Assembly (NCBI GenBank): GCA_002394665.1
Contig: DGUL01000011.1
Span: 30,189-94,188, forward strand
DNA from: Rickettsiales bacterium UBA4311
Lineage (GTDB): Bacteria; Pseudomonadota; Alphaproteobacteria; Rickettsiales; Deianiraeaceae
Length of the DNA: 64,000 nt
Reading direction: 5' to 3'
Shown here: positions 9,062 to 18,495 of the stretch, one piece after another
Layout of the letters: the number at the start of each line of letters is the position of its first letter
How positions within the stretch are numbered: position 1 is the stretch's first letter
Made by a program: the position numbers and the translations under genes
Notes under the pieces: model-generated
Seen by the model: the letters and a program-made list of their open reading frames with translations, nothing else
Database searches by the model: none
What the model was told of the DNA's origin: nothing

Positions 9062-9095
9062 TTTTTTTTGTTTGGTGTTTTATGGTTTTTAGTTT

Positions 9096-10169
9096 ATGAG
9101 TAATGAATTTAGTGTTTTACAAAGTGTTTTGAATGATGTTGCAAGCAATTTGGAATATAAACAATATTTAAAAGTGCTTGAAGAGGAGAACGAAGCTATT
9201 AAAATCTTCGGCAAGGCAAGTTATCCTGTCCTTCCTGTTGATGAATATAGAACAAGTTATGAAATTGTTAAAATTGAAAGCGATAAGCAATATGCAAATT
9301 TAACAAGTGAAGGTGCAACAGAGTATTCAAATTTAGACAGTGGCAAAGCTGATAAAATGGTACAAGGTATTGTAAAAATTGGTTGTCAGCAAACATTTAC
9401 CGCCGAAGACGAAGCCAGATTGAGAGATATGGAAAGTGTCTTGAAAAGGAATGGTGCTTATAAAGTTGAAGACTTAATCTCTGCTTTACAAACAAATAAA
9501 CCTTCAAGATTGGCACAAGCAGTTTATAGTGCTGAAAATTTCATATATTTTCACGGGTCAAAGAATTTGAATACTTTTATTAAAAATGAAAAAAAGAAAA
9601 ATACAACTTTGAGTTATTCTTCAACAAGTGGGGATACAACAGGTGTTTTGGATAATCATGAGATTGTCGCAAACAAAAATACTCCTGTGGCCGTTAATGG
9701 CAAGACAAAATGGAGCCAAAAAGTTGCTGAAACAGGAGGTAAGGAGAGTATTATCAACGATATTGTGAAGTTGAAAAACGACCTTGATGATGCGTTATCA
9801 GGTCAGTTTATAAGTGATAGTAGCAAGATGTTGGTTTTGCCAAAGAAGGTTGCAACATTCTTGAAACAAACACCTTATGACACGAATAATAATGCTGGTG
9901 TTTTCTTATATGATATGATTTTAAGAAGAACTGGCTTATTACCATCACAAGTTTATGAATGTGAAACACTTGATTTATTTGATAGCGCAAAAGGTAGTGG
10001 ATTTATTTTTGTCAAAAATCCAGATTATTTCGGTTGTGTTGGAAGCGAACCAAACTTCTTGTTAGACGAGCAAAAAGCAGACACAATAACTCGTAGAGTA
10101 AATGCAAGATGCGGTGGTTTCAAATGTGCTTATCCAGAAGCAATTAAATTGATTACAGGTATTGAATAG
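9096..10169 (+). CDS. Major capsid protein (DUF2184, encapsulin-like fold)
   Basis: A 357-residue protein resembling DUF2184 major capsid proteins, HK97-fold shell subunits. The N-terminal arm, the YRTSYEIVKIESD region, the acidic helix FTAEDEARLRDMESV (spine helix position) and the C-terminal RVNARCGGFKCAYPEAIKL fit this family. An insert around residues 165-215 rich in K, N and T may be a surface loop. ATG 9096 follows a long T-rich leader (GGTTTTTAGTTTATG) rather than a ribosome binding site. This is the usual capsid gene order after scaffold and cement. Confidence 0.8.
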   Translation: MSNEFSVLQSVLNDVASNLEYKQYLKVLEEENEAIKIFGKASYPVLPVDEYRTSYEIVKIESDKQYANLTSEGATEYSNLDSGKADKMVQGIVKIGCQQTFTAEDEARLRDMESVLKRNGAYKVEDLISALQTNKPSRLAQAVYSAENFIYFHGSKNLNTFIKNEKKKNTTLSYSSTSGDTTGVLDNHEIVANKNTPVAVNGKTKWSQKVAETGGKESIINDIVKLKNDLDDALSGQFISDSSKMLVLPKKVATFLKQTPYDTNNNAGVFLYDMILRRTGLLPSQVYECETLDLFDSAKGSGFIFVKNPDYFGCVGSEPNFLLDEQKADTITRRVNARCGGFKCAYPEAIKLITGIE

Positions 10170-10186
10170 TTTTGTTTGTTTGTGTT

Positions 10187-10501
10187 ATGACTAAGACTAT
10201 TTTTATAGATAATCCGTTTAGTAACGGCGATGTGTTTAATGAATGTTTTGGTGCTAAAAAACAAGAAATTAAACACGGCAAAGGTGAATACGAAGTTGGG
10301 GACAATGAGTTTCACAACTTGGCAAAAGTTTGTCAACAATATCAGTTTTCTTATAAAGAAATTGTCGCTGAAGCTTCAAAAAAAGTTGTTAAAAAACAAA
10401 CTGCGAAGAAGGAGCAAGTTCCTGATGTAAAAGATAAAAATGCCGGAGCACAGGAGAAACAAGTTTCTAATTCGAAAGATAAAGATGTAGCTGAAAAATA
10501 G
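10187..10501 (+). CDS. Small hypothetical head protein
   Basis: A 104-residue protein after the major capsid gene. The N-terminal half is compact and mixed alpha/beta. The C-terminal half is a lysine/glutamate/glutamine-rich, probably disordered tail (KDKNAGAQEKQVSNSKDKD). ATG 10187 follows the leader TTTGTTTGTGTTATG; a TTG fifteen bases upstream is rejected as start. Position suggests a head or head-completion role, but no family is recognised. Confidence 0.5.
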   Translation: MTKTIFIDNPFSNGDVFNECFGAKKQEIKHGKGEYEVGDNEFHNLAKVCQQYQFSYKEIVAEASKKVVKKQTAKKEQVPDVKDKNAGAQEKQVSNSKDKDVAEK

Positions 10502-10503
10502 TA

Positions 10504-11430
10504 ATGTATTCGCAGAATGTCATAAAAAAGTTAATATCAAACGAGAACGACGTTGAGTTTAACGACCAACGTCGTTTTTCTTTGCACGAGGAATTACTTA
10601 TTACATTACATATTTTATATGGCGATGATTTTGCTGAAAAAATCAAAAACAAAACAATAAAAATACCATTTTGTCCTTCTTCATTGTGTGTTGAATATGA
10701 AGATTACTTGGCAAGTATTTACAATAACACTTTTATTAAAAATACAATACTTGAATACAAAACAAATGAAATGGAAGATTTTTTGAAAAACACAAATGAA
10801 AAACAAGTTGTAGACACAACAAAGAGTTTATTAAAAACAACAGCAAATGGCAGTATTATTACTAAAATAGCTGCTTTGTATATGGGAAGCAAAATTATCA
10901 ACACAGAAACAAAATTTTACAACGAAAGTGCGAGTAAAGCATTTGGCTTTGATTTCAATGTTGATGATTATATGAAAAAACCAGTTTTCAAATATAAACC
11001 AAACAAAACACCAAGCGGATATAACAATTTTTATTCAACAGCAGAGGAATGGGCTGAATATAATGTTAGTTTAATTAAAAATATCAAAAAACAAACAGCA
11101 GAAGGCATAAAAGACATTGTTGTTAAAAGTTATAATGAAGGTGCAAGAAGTAGTGAATTGATTGATGAAATACTTGAAGCGACAGAAATGAGTAAAAATA
11201 GAGTAAAAAGAATAGCAAGAGACCAAGTTAGCAAGTTATACGGACAAAGAAATAAGGCACAATCATTGGCTATTGGTTTGAATAAATATAAGTGGAGAAC
11301 TTGTTTGGATGAAAGGGTTCGTGACAGCCATAAAGCAAAAGAAGGTAGAGTTTATTTATTTGACGAAGGAATAAATCCTGGCGAGGAAGTAAATTGTCGT
11401 TGTTCCGCTGAAACACTAATAAAGTTTTAA
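10504..11430 (+). CDS. Head morphogenesis protein (Mu gpF/SPP1 gp7-like)
   Basis: A 308-residue minor head protein. The C-terminal domain carries the hallmark pattern of the Mu gpF/SPP1 gp7 family (PF04233): WRTCLDERVRDSHKAKEG followed by PGEEVNCRCSAE, with the conserved D-x-R-V-R-x-S-H and C-R-C cores. The N-terminal two thirds are helical. Such proteins bind the portal inside the procapsid and are packaged with DNA. It ends the capsid block and converges tail-to-tail with the leftward neck genes, overlapping by four bases at 11427-11430. Unusually, the portal is in the opposite unit rather than just upstream. Confidence 0.85.
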   Translation: MYSQNVIKKLISNENDVEFNDQRRFSLHEELLITLHILYGDDFAEKIKNKTIKIPFCPSSLCVEYEDYLASIYNNTFIKNTILEYKTNEMEDFLKNTNEKQVVDTTKSLLKTTANGSIITKIAALYMGSKIINTETKFYNESASKAFGFDFNVDDYMKKPVFKYKPNKTPSGYNNFYSTAEEWAEYNVSLIKNIKKQTAEGIKDIVVKSYNEGARSSELIDEILEATEMSKNRVKRIARDQVSKLYGQRNKAQSLAIGLNKYKWRTCLDERVRDSHKAKEGRVYLFDEGINPGEEVNCRCSAETLIKF

Positions 11431-11984
11431 TTGTTGTCCTCTATTGCTTCGCCATTGAATGGTTTAATAACTTCTGTATCAAGTATAAATTCATTTGCAA
11501 TTATCTCCTCATTTAACACATTCTTTGTATAGCAAATTATTTTTACTTCCATAAATGACTGATCATAAAATGTGTTGTCATAATCAACAGAAATATCTTC
11601 AACATCACTAATATGATGTAAATGTATTCCATAATGTTGAAAGGTTATTTTTGCTGATTGTGAATTCAACAATTTATCTCTTATTTCATCAAGTTTGAAT
11701 TGTGAATTATTGCCAGTGTATTTCATTCTATAACAAAACAATTTCAAGTGTTTTATTTCCGTTGTGCCAGTTTGCACTTCGCCGATTGTTCCTTTTTGTG
11801 TGAGTTCTTTTGTATATTGTAAATTTAATCTCAAAACATCAAAAAAGTTTTGTCCTGCTGAAAATGCTTGATTGTTTTTTTCAACAATTTGTGTTAGTTG
11901 GCTAATATAGTTTTTATCTACACAATTATCATATAGCACTTTTTGAAAAACTCTAAATATGTCTTTTTGCTTTATGATTGTCAT
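11427..11984 (-). CDS. Neck/tail terminator-like protein (LIC_12616-type)
   Basis: A 185-residue protein, last gene of the leftward unit beginning with the portal. Its pattern (helical N-terminus, central HLKLFCYRMKYTGNN, then ITFQHYGIHLHHISDVEDIS and a VKIICYTK strand) resembles LIC_12616-type proteins that cap the tail tube at the neck. It starts at ATG 11984, three bases from the stop of the upstream head-closure-like gene. Assignment is from pattern and from the portal-connector-terminator order. Confidence 0.5.
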   Translation of the reverse strand: MTIIKQKDIFRVFQKVLYDNCVDKNYISQLTQIVEKNNQAFSAGQNFFDVLRLNLQYTKELTQKGTIGEVQTGTTEIKHLKLFCYRMKYTGNNSQFKLDEIRDKLLNSQSAKITFQHYGIHLHHISDVEDISVDYDNTFYDQSFMEVKIICYTKNVLNEEIIANEFILDTEVIKPFNGEAIEDNN

Positions 11985-11987
11985 ATA

Positions 11988-12443
11988 CTAATCATCACTA
12001 TTATCAGCAAGTTTTAACATATATTCAATATGTGGAATTGGTTTTTTGAAAACAAATTTGTTTACAACATTGTATTGTTTGCCCTCAAAAATAACAATAT
12101 CATTTACACTATCTGGAGTGTCAAAATATAAAACAGCAGTTGTAATTAGCATAAGAGAGCCTTGCATATAGTTTCCTTCGTTTGTTAAACGTTTTGATAC
12201 ATCGGCACCACTCATTATTGTTGATTGATGTGTTATAATTCCAGTAATTGGTTTTGTAATTGTCTCAAAAGTTGTTTTTGGCAAATTGTCTTCTTCATCT
12301 ATTTCTATGCTTTTGTATTTTCTTTTCACAATTATTTCATCTTGTAATAATTCACTAAAACTTGCCTCAAACAAACCTTCATCTTCTGGCAAGTATTGAA
12401 TTTTTGAATATTGTTCTGGAATGTCATTTATTTCTTCTGTCAT
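11988..12443 (-). CDS. Head closure/connector-like protein
   Basis: A 151-residue protein between the portal and the terminator-like gene, the place of head-closure or connector proteins. It is beta-rich, with IVIFEGKQYNVVNKFVFK near the C-terminus, a strand pattern often seen in head-closure proteins where a phage checks how its coordinates are defined. No cysteine or catalytic motif is apparent. It starts at ATG 12443, overlapping nothing and two bases from the portal stop. Function inferred from order only. Confidence 0.45.
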   Translation of the reverse strand: MTEEINDIPEQYSKIQYLPEDEGLFEASFSELLQDEIIVKRKYKSIEIDEEDNLPKTTFETITKPITGIITHQSTIMSGADVSKRLTNEGNYMQGSLMLITTAVLYFDTPDSVNDIVIFEGKQYNVVNKFVFKKPIPHIEYMLKLADNSDD

Positions 12444-12445
12444 CT

Positions 12446-13756
12446 TTAATACAAATCAAACTCATTGTCTTTTTTTTTATTATCTGTTTGTATTTCTTCT
12501 TGGAGTATATTATTGTTTTTAAGTATATTTCTTGCTTCTTCTGTCGTTAAAACGTCTTCACTTTTTGCTTTTGAAACTGCATTTATGTAATTCAACATTG
12601 TCTTGCTTTTTTCTTCATCGTCTTGTTGCCATAATGTAGCAAATTCAAAATCATCATAATTTGTTATATCAAAATTATTCATTTTACAAATCAATTTTAT
12701 CAAATAGGCACAAGCATTTCTCAAACAATCTTCTTGCAGTGTTTCAATATGTGCATAGTAATTTGATAATGTTGTATTGCTTTCATTTGATAAACCGCTT
12801 AAAGTATCATTAAACAAAATCATTTTTGGTATTCCAGAACCAGCAACTATTTTATCTTTAAATGAGTTTGTCACGTCGGCATAACCAGTAAAAATTGACT
12901 GAATACGGCTTATTTTGTCTTCTTTGTCCGCGAGAAAAGTTCCTTGTGTTGTTTTCGCCATTATATTTTTTTTCAACAAGTCCATCATTTCTTTTATTTT
13001 GGCTTTGTCGCTGTCTTCATCGCCGGTAAATTGCGAGTTCAGATCCATTTGTATTATATCATATTGCGACATAATCATTAAATTTGCTTGTATTTCAAGG
13101 GCATCTTCATATCTTGAAATGTCGTTGTATAAATGTAAAAACATACTGCCTTCGCACAATCTGTCGGCTCTTTCTTGTAATTCCTGGTGTGTGATTAAAA
13201 TTGCTCGGCTTTTGTGAACTTTGATACTGCTTTTTGGTGAAGTTATCATGTAGTAATCCCAGTCAAGCGGGTATAAAGCATTGTCATCTTGTACAATATA
13301 AAACTCACTTGGATTAAAAATGTGTGATATTGAAAAGTTTTTTATTGTGTCATCTTCTGTAATCTTTTCAAGAGTTTGTACTTCTTCTTTTTCAATGAGG
13401 TCGTTTTCTTGAATTTTTGTGTTTGTTTTTATATCAAGTAAAATAAGAGCCGAACCAAACAATCTTGCTATTCTTACTGCTTTCTCCAAGTGCGTTCTGT
13501 ATTTTCTTTTGTTCAATTCTTCCAATATCTGTTGCTTGTACTTATTTTTGATAACAATATTTTTTCGTGTCGCATCTCTTGCTGGAATGTTTATGATATT
13601 TCTAAATAGTCCATTTGTGTTGTAATATTTCATTATGTTTTTTATAAATGATGATTTGCCACAGTTATTGTTTTCATAAAATGAATGATATTTTATATCA
13701 TTTAGAAAACAATCGTCAAAATCACTTTTTCTTGTAATAATAAAATCGCTTGTCAT
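12446..13756 (-). CDS. Portal protein (DUF1073-like)
   Basis: A 436-residue portal protein, which forms the dodecameric ring through which DNA enters the capsid. The family signature is clear: NIPARDATRKNI near residue 60, RLFGSALILLDI, then AGSGIPKMILFNDTLSGLS near 310-330, followed by NYYAHIETLQEDC. This fits DUF1073-type portals. ATG 13756 lies 32 bases downstream of box D, which drives this leftward unit (portal, connector, terminator). The portal is far from the terminase and on the same strand, with two methyltransferases and baseplate genes between them, which is unusual. Confidence 0.8.
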   Translation of the reverse strand: MTSDFIITRKSDFDDCFLNDIKYHSFYENNNCGKSSFIKNIMKYYNTNGLFRNIINIPARDATRKNIVIKNKYKQQILEELNKRKYRTHLEKAVRIARLFGSALILLDIKTNTKIQENDLIEKEEVQTLEKITEDDTIKNFSISHIFNPSEFYIVQDDNALYPLDWDYYMITSPKSSIKVHKSRAILITHQELQERADRLCEGSMFLHLYNDISRYEDALEIQANLMIMSQYDIIQMDLNSQFTGDEDSDKAKIKEMMDLLKKNIMAKTTQGTFLADKEDKISRIQSIFTGYADVTNSFKDKIVAGSGIPKMILFNDTLSGLSNESNTTLSNYYAHIETLQEDCLRNACAYLIKLICKMNNFDITNYDDFEFATLWQQDDEEKSKTMLNYINAVSKAKSEDVLTTEEARNILKNNNILQEEIQTDNKKKDNEFDLY

Positions 13757-13788
13757 TGTCGAATCTGTTTAATGCTATGTTTAAAAAA

Positions 13789-13800
13789 CAAATAAGAGGC
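13789..13800 (-). promoter_or_regulatory. Phage promoter-like box D
   Basis: On the minus strand GCCTCTTATTTG followed by a T-run and AAAC. It lies 32 bases upstream of the portal start codon and abuts the 3' end of the small gene at 13801. Eleven of twelve bases match boxes A and C. Confidence 0.55.
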
Positions 13801-14025
13801 CTATAATAAATGTGTTTTTTCTAATAAGTTTAATAATTCTTTGTATAAAGTTATTGCTTGTATTTTTTCTTTATTGTCTCCTTTTATTATTATTTCAAAA
13901 AGTTGCGAAATTATTGCTTCATCGCCTCTTATTTTTTCACCTTTTTGAGTTGGATAGTAATTAGCAAGAAATTTGAATATAGTTTTTTTCAATGTCCTTA
14001 TATTGTATTCTTCTTTTTCAGCCAT
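13801..14025 (-). CDS. Small hypothetical protein
   Basis: A 74-residue helical, charged protein with no recognised family (begins MAEKEEYN, ends LLEKTHLL). It lies between the methyltransferase pseudogene and the portal, one base after the methyltransferase stop, so it is probably co-transcribed. A weak box-like sequence (GCCTCTTATGAT then TATAAAAT at 14065-14084, minus strand) lies about 50 bases upstream inside the methyltransferase gene. It might give it its own start, but this is uncertain. Size and helicity would allow a small terminase subunit, but nothing specific supports that. Confidence 0.45.
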   Translation of the reverse strand: MAEKEEYNIRTLKKTIFKFLANYYPTQKGEKIRGDEAIISQLFEIIIKGDNKEKIQAITLYKELLNLLEKTHLL

Positions 14026-14026
14026 A

Positions 14027-15158
14027 TTACATACTAAATAATTGTTTTTTAATTTCTTCCGCTATTTTATACATCATAAGAGGCGGGACGCACATCCCTA
14101 ATAGCCAGCACACTTTTGATAACTTTGAATTAAGAAAATTGTAATCTTTTGGAAAAGAACTTGCCGATAATAACTCATTTTTGTTTATACAGCGACACAT
14201 ATCATTGATGAAAAAAGTTGTATTCGCTTGTGTGCATATTGTTGGTACTATGTCGTTATTTTTTATAATTTTGTAATTAAACCAAGATTTTTTGTTGTTA
14301 TTCCTCTTGCAGATTTGTGAAAAAGAATTATCGTCTCTCCTCTTATCCATATACAATTGAAAAGAAGCAGTTGAAAAAGGTGTTACCTCGTCGCATTTAT
14401 CATCTCTTATTTTGCTAAATGTAATTGGTTTTTCATTGAAATTTAGTAGTAATTTGTTTCTGTAAAAATCATTCCGTTGGGCTACAATAAAAAGTCGTTT
14501 TCTTTTTTGTGGCAAGCCAAGTTTTGCTCCATCGACTATAAAAGCTTGTGGTTTATATCCAATGTTTATTAAATTATTTATAATTTTTGAAAAATACATT
14601 TTTGCATTACCCATTATTAAACCTTCAACATTTTCAAATGTGGCAACTTTTGGTTTTAGCTCTCTAACTAATGCTATTGCTTCAAAAAATAAATTATCAA
14701 GCCGTTGTTTTTTTCTGCCCTTCGTGAAATACTTTTTCTTTTCCCCAGCTTTTCTCCCTTTCGCCAGAAAGTGAAAAACAACTACAAGGCGGAGATTGAT
14801 GCAATAAATCAAGTTGGTATAATTCTTGTGGGAGTTGTTTATTTTTTGCTTTTACCACAAAATCTCTTATGTCTTCATTGAAAATATACTTATGATTAAA
14901 ATTTGCTTTATAAAATTGTAAAATGTTTTTGTCTATTTCACAACCTCCAAGACAATTAAATCCGGACATCAGCAAGCCAATATCAGCCCCACCGCCACAA
15001 GCAAAAGTTGTAAATGCTTTCAAACCACAATTTTTCACTTGTTTCAAATCAGATAAGTTAAAATCATAAGTAAATGATGACATTTTGTTTAGTTTTTGAT
15101 TACTTTTAATGTTATTATTTTCAATTGTATGGTATGTAATATACTGGATATAATCCAC
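14027..15158 (-). pseudogene. Cytosine-C5 DNA methyltransferase split by a frameshift
   Basis: Two overlapping frames together make one C5-cytosine methyltransferase. The upstream frame (15158-14697) has motif I FACGGGADIG, GCEIDKN, NEDIRDF and the catalytic motif HQSPPCSCFS. The downstream frame continues QRLDNLFFEA, then motif VI ENVEGL, motif VIII QKRKRLF and motif X GMCVPP. The frames meet at a run of seven A residues (T7 on the plus strand, 14708-14714). Removing one A joins GQKK to QRLDNL in a typical family sequence. ATG 15083 (MSSFTYDF) may be the real start. The defect could be a true mutation, a phase-variable tract, slippage or a sequencing error. Confidence 0.8.
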
Positions 15159-15242
15159 ATTGCAAATTGGTTAAAATAAGAGACAGATTAAAAAACTTTG
15201 TAAAAGCAAATTAAACATTAAAAACAATATTGGTTTATTGCT

Positions 15243-16694
15243 TCAAAGATTTATTTCATTGTCTTCAACTAAACCTTCTTCATTATTATCTTCAATTGTT
15301 TTTATAAGAGGAAATATATTTTTAATTTCGTTGGTGTCTCCTTTGTAAAAACATAAAACTTCTTGATGCACTCTTACTATTTTTCTACTCATCATACTTC
15401 TTCTTGCCCTAAATGGTGCCGAAGCTAATTGTGTTGCTAATATCACTTCATTGTAAACTATACAACCATTTTTCTTGAATATATTTCTTATTTCATCACA
15501 AATTGTATAATATCCACCATTTTCTTTATTTCTAACATCTGACATAACTATTATAGCAAATCTATTGTTTTTCAAACATTTTATAGATTTTGTAAAAGCA
15601 ATATCCAACGATTTAATAAAATCGTTGTAAGACATATTTGACAAATCTTCTGGCAGTTTTGAATACTTTTCTAAGTTGAAATATGGTGGACAAGAAAAAA
15701 ATAAATCTTGTGAGTTCTCTGGTATGTATTTATCAACATTTAACCCACTATCACAATGATAAACTGCTTTTTGATTATTTTTTTCACATTGTTTTTCGTT
15801 CTCCTCGCATTGCTCTTTTCTTAGTTCTATGCCAGTAAAATTATGTCCCAAATAAGAAGAAACAAAACCAAAACCAGTGCCACCAGCAAAGCAATCAAAA
15901 ACATTACAAGAACCATCTGGCAGAAACCAATCGCAAACAACTTCGCATAAAACAGGGTCAAGTAAACTGCAACTAACATTAGTTACATTTAATCCAATAC
16001 TATTTGTAATTAAATTATCTCTTGTCTTGCCATCTGTATATTTTTCTTTCCAGTATTGTTTTCTATTCATCCAATTGATATTTTTACAATCCAATATAGG
16101 AAATGGAGCAATTACAAAATCTTTTATTAAAGAACCATTATTTATTTTTTGGCAAAATTTATCGTTTTTTTCGTGTAATAGTAATTTGTCGTCGTCAGCT
16201 TCAATAGACGTGTCTTCTTGCGTTGGTTCTTCAATAAAAGACGATTGTTGAAATTCAATTTGTTTCGGTGTAAAATTCAAATCCGGAAAACCTAACTTTG
16301 TAAAATCTATGTCTTTGAATTTTTCTTTCAAAACTGGAAACTTCCAAACACCATCTGTTTTATTATCAATAAGTGCAGCTTCTTTCATTTCTTTCTCTGT
16401 AATGTTTTCAAAAATAATTGCCGGTATTTTGTCCCAACCGAGTTGCATTGCTGCTTCCAACCTTTGATTTCCACCAAATACAATATACTTTCCTTGTTCT
16501 GTTTTGTCCGGCGTGATCCAAAGCGGATGTCCTTGTAAAAATTTGGAGTATTTTTGTATTTTGTATTTTACATCTTCAAGACTTTGTTGCGATATTTCTC
16601 TCGGATTATCATCCCATTTTTTGAGTTTTGATAACTCAATAACAACTGGCTTTTCAATACTACTAAAATCAATCATACACACAACATAAAACAC
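15243..16694 (-). CDS. ParB-domain / N4-N6 DNA methyltransferase fusion
   Basis: A 483-residue fusion. Residues about 14-115 form a ParB/Spo0J-like N-terminal domain with the motif FGGNQRLEAAMQLGWDKIPA, which binds or hydrolyses nucleotides in related proteins. Residues 190-450 are an N4-cytosine or N6-adenine methyltransferase with motif I DCFAGGTGFG (267-276) and catalytic SCPPY (334-338), in the order typical of beta-class enzymes. Such fusions are common in phages, where they modify DNA against host restriction. The GTG at 16694 overlaps the upstream stop (TAGTG); ATG 16676 is an alternative start. It is carried at the end of the baseplate unit, next to a second methyltransferase. Confidence 0.8.
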   Translation of the reverse strand: MFYVVCMIDFSSIEKPVVIELSKLKKWDDNPREISQQSLEDVKYKIQKYSKFLQGHPLWITPDKTEQGKYIVFGGNQRLEAAMQLGWDKIPAIIFENITEKEMKEAALIDNKTDGVWKFPVLKEKFKDIDFTKLGFPDLNFTPKQIEFQQSSFIEEPTQEDTSIEADDDKLLLHEKNDKFCQKINNGSLIKDFVIAPFPILDCKNINWMNRKQYWKEKYTDGKTRDNLITNSIGLNVTNVSCSLLDPVLCEVVCDWFLPDGSCNVFDCFAGGTGFGFVSSYLGHNFTGIELRKEQCEENEKQCEKNNQKAVYHCDSGLNVDKYIPENSQDLFFSCPPYFNLEKYSKLPEDLSNMSYNDFIKSLDIAFTKSIKCLKNNRFAIIVMSDVRNKENGGYYTICDEIRNIFKKNGCIVYNEVILATQLASAPFRARRSMMSRKIVRVHQEVLCFYKGDTNEIKNIFPLIKTIEDNNEEGLVEDNEINL

Positions 16695-17458
16695 TACTTT
16701 TTCACTTTTTCAAATGCTTGTTTAACTTCATCACTTTTACTTTTAATTTGGTCTATTTCGCTTACAATGCTGTCTATTTGTGATTTCGCCGCTGTCAAAT
16801 CCGCAGCACAACTTGCCGGGCCAGGAACTCCGCCATATGTTGCAGTTGCAAGAGCATTTAATGCAGTTGAAACTTGTTGTAAAGCACTTTTTATTTTGTC
16901 TGACAAGTTTGTAGTGTTTATTGTGTCATTTATGTGTTGCTCTGTTAAATTTACTTCATTTATAACAAAATTGAGTTTTTCATCCTTCGTCACTCTAAAT
17001 TCACTTTTTTCAAAAAAGTGCCTGATATAATCGTCGCCGTTGTCTATGTATTTATTTTCTGTTTTATTGTTTATCAAACCAGGAATAAAAAAAGCATTTC
17101 TTCTACTATAACGAGTTGTTATTGCCTCGCTTTGTTCGCCACCTGAAAACTGCCAATTTTCAATTCCTAATTTTGTGAAAATCAACAAACCTTCGCAATT
17201 TTCAATAGGCATTGAAAAAGCACTTTTTTCACAAGCTGGAAAGATAACTGGTATATCTGGCAATTCTTGGTTTTCAAGCACATCGCCCACTTTATCAATT
17301 ATACCGACAAGTGGTTTTATATCCGCTGTTCTTTTTTTGAAATCATATTTTAATACTTTTGCTGGCACTGGTTCAAAGCACAAATAATCTTCCAGTATCT
17401 TCAACACCAAAGATTTTATAGTTTCTGCCAACAATGTATCATTATTTCCCCCGCTCAT
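16694..17458 (-). CDS. Baseplate spike protein (gp138/Mu gp45-like)
   Basis: A 254-residue protein. The first 160 residues resemble the Gp138 N-terminal OB-type domain of phage spikes: PAKVLKYDFKKRTADIKPL, FPACEKSAFSMPIENCEGLL, then IENWQFSGG and SRRNAFFIPGL. Following are a beta strand region and a C-terminal helical coiled-coil of about 90 residues. The spike would pierce the outer membrane during contraction. It overlaps the upstream hub gene by 17 bases and precedes the ParB-methyltransferase. A coiled-coil end instead of a metal-bound spike tip is somewhat unusual for the family. Confidence 0.7.
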   Translation of the reverse strand: MSGGNNDTLLAETIKSLVLKILEDYLCFEPVPAKVLKYDFKKRTADIKPLVGIIDKVGDVLENQELPDIPVIFPACEKSAFSMPIENCEGLLIFTKLGIENWQFSGGEQSEAITTRYSRRNAFFIPGLINNKTENKYIDNGDDYIRHFFEKSEFRVTKDEKLNFVINEVNLTEQHINDTINTTNLSDKIKSALQQVSTALNALATATYGGVPGPASCAADLTAAKSQIDSIVSEIDQIKSKSDEVKQAFEKVKK

Positions 17459-18494
17459 ATAATTCTAAGTCCATCCTCCAATCATTGTCTGTGCCATAAG
17501 TATCACCATAATATCTAATTTTTTGTATAGACATATTTGTTGGTGCTTCTACATTTTCTAACAAAATTTGTGTATCTAAGTAAATATCTTTTTGAATATA
17601 AGTTGAAGTGTTGTAAATTTCTTTTTGATTTTCTTTTTGTTTATGTTTTTTTTGTTGTTTTCCAGTTAAATTTGCAAGATATTGTGCCCGCTCATATTGT
17701 AAAACACTATTTTGGTCAAACTCAAGAATATTCACTCCTTGTTGTAATTTTACTATATTGTTTGCCTTACCGGCAAAACTTGTGTTGTAAAAAACTATTT
17801 GTCTTTTAGCATCGTCCAAATACCATTGCACTTCATTGTTATCATCCGACAAAATTTTCGCCATTATTGTTAAAAACTCATCAAGAGTATGTGTGAGAGG
17901 TATTGAATAACCAATTTTTGCTATTGTTTTTGTCATAATTGTTGGCCCCAGTTGTAATATTAAATCTGTATCTTCTGGAATTGTTAGCGGAGTATCTGTA
18001 GGCAATACTTTATCAATTTCTAATGATTTAATTTTACTTCTCAAATTTGAAAACAAAGTTTGTGCGGTAACCAAACCTTTTATTGAAAATGGAGGAACTT
18101 TAATTTTTTTTATTAAAACACCAAAATAGCAATAAAAAGTTGTTTCAACATAAACACCGCTGTAAATTGTCTTTGGTGTTTGGCAGATCATACCGGAATA
18201 AATTGGTATTGTTGCACCTATTGCTGAATTAAAATCATCTTCATAGCCAGCAAACAATCTAACATTCAAATCGCCTTGTATTGACGCAAGGTAAGCACCA
18301 CCTTCTTTATCAAGGTTATACATTTTAATTGTGCTTGTTTGAAGTGCTGATGAGTTTGTTTTTACTATATCAAAGACAACTCTTGGTGAAAAATTGCCGT
18401 TTTTTTTTTTCCCGCCACCGGCATTATATGTATAAAGTAATTCCCCATTTTTACTATAAAATTCTATTTTACATTTTCTTATAAAGTTTTTCAT
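17442..18494 (-). CDS. Baseplate hub protein (gp27/gp44-like)
   Basis: A 350-residue protein resembling the baseplate hub subunits of small myoviruses. A beta-rich N-terminal region (NTSTIKMYNLDKEGG-like pattern, with SALQTSTIKMYNL) and AGYEDDFNSAIGATIPIYSG are typical of hub proteins, as is IWYL-like NNEVQWYLDDAKRQIVFYN later. It would link the tail tube to the spike. It lies between the plug-like and spike genes, the order seen in Pam3-type baseplates. A poly-K/Q linker is present near residues 275-290. The function is confident from position and pattern, the exact family less so. Confidence 0.6.
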   Translation of the reverse strand: MKNFIRKCKIEFYSKNGELLYTYNAGGGKKKNGNFSPRVVFDIVKTNSSALQTSTIKMYNLDKEGGAYLASIQGDLNVRLFAGYEDDFNSAIGATIPIYSGMICQTPKTIYSGVYVETTFYCYFGVLIKKIKVPPFSIKGLVTAQTLFSNLRSKIKSLEIDKVLPTDTPLTIPEDTDLILQLGPTIMTKTIAKIGYSIPLTHTLDEFLTIMAKILSDDNNEVQWYLDDAKRQIVFYNTSFAGKANNIVKLQQGVNILEFDQNSVLQYERAQYLANLTGKQQKKHKQKENQKEIYNTSTYIQKDIYLDTQILLENVEAPTNMSIQKIRYYGDTYGTDNDWRMDLELYERGK

Positions 18495-18495
18495 A

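Noticed and set aside
13924..13935. GCCTCTTATTTT on the plus strand, 11 of 12 like the promoter box
   Set aside because: It lies inside the small leftward gene, pointing antisense, with no gene start downstream; a chance match is likely.
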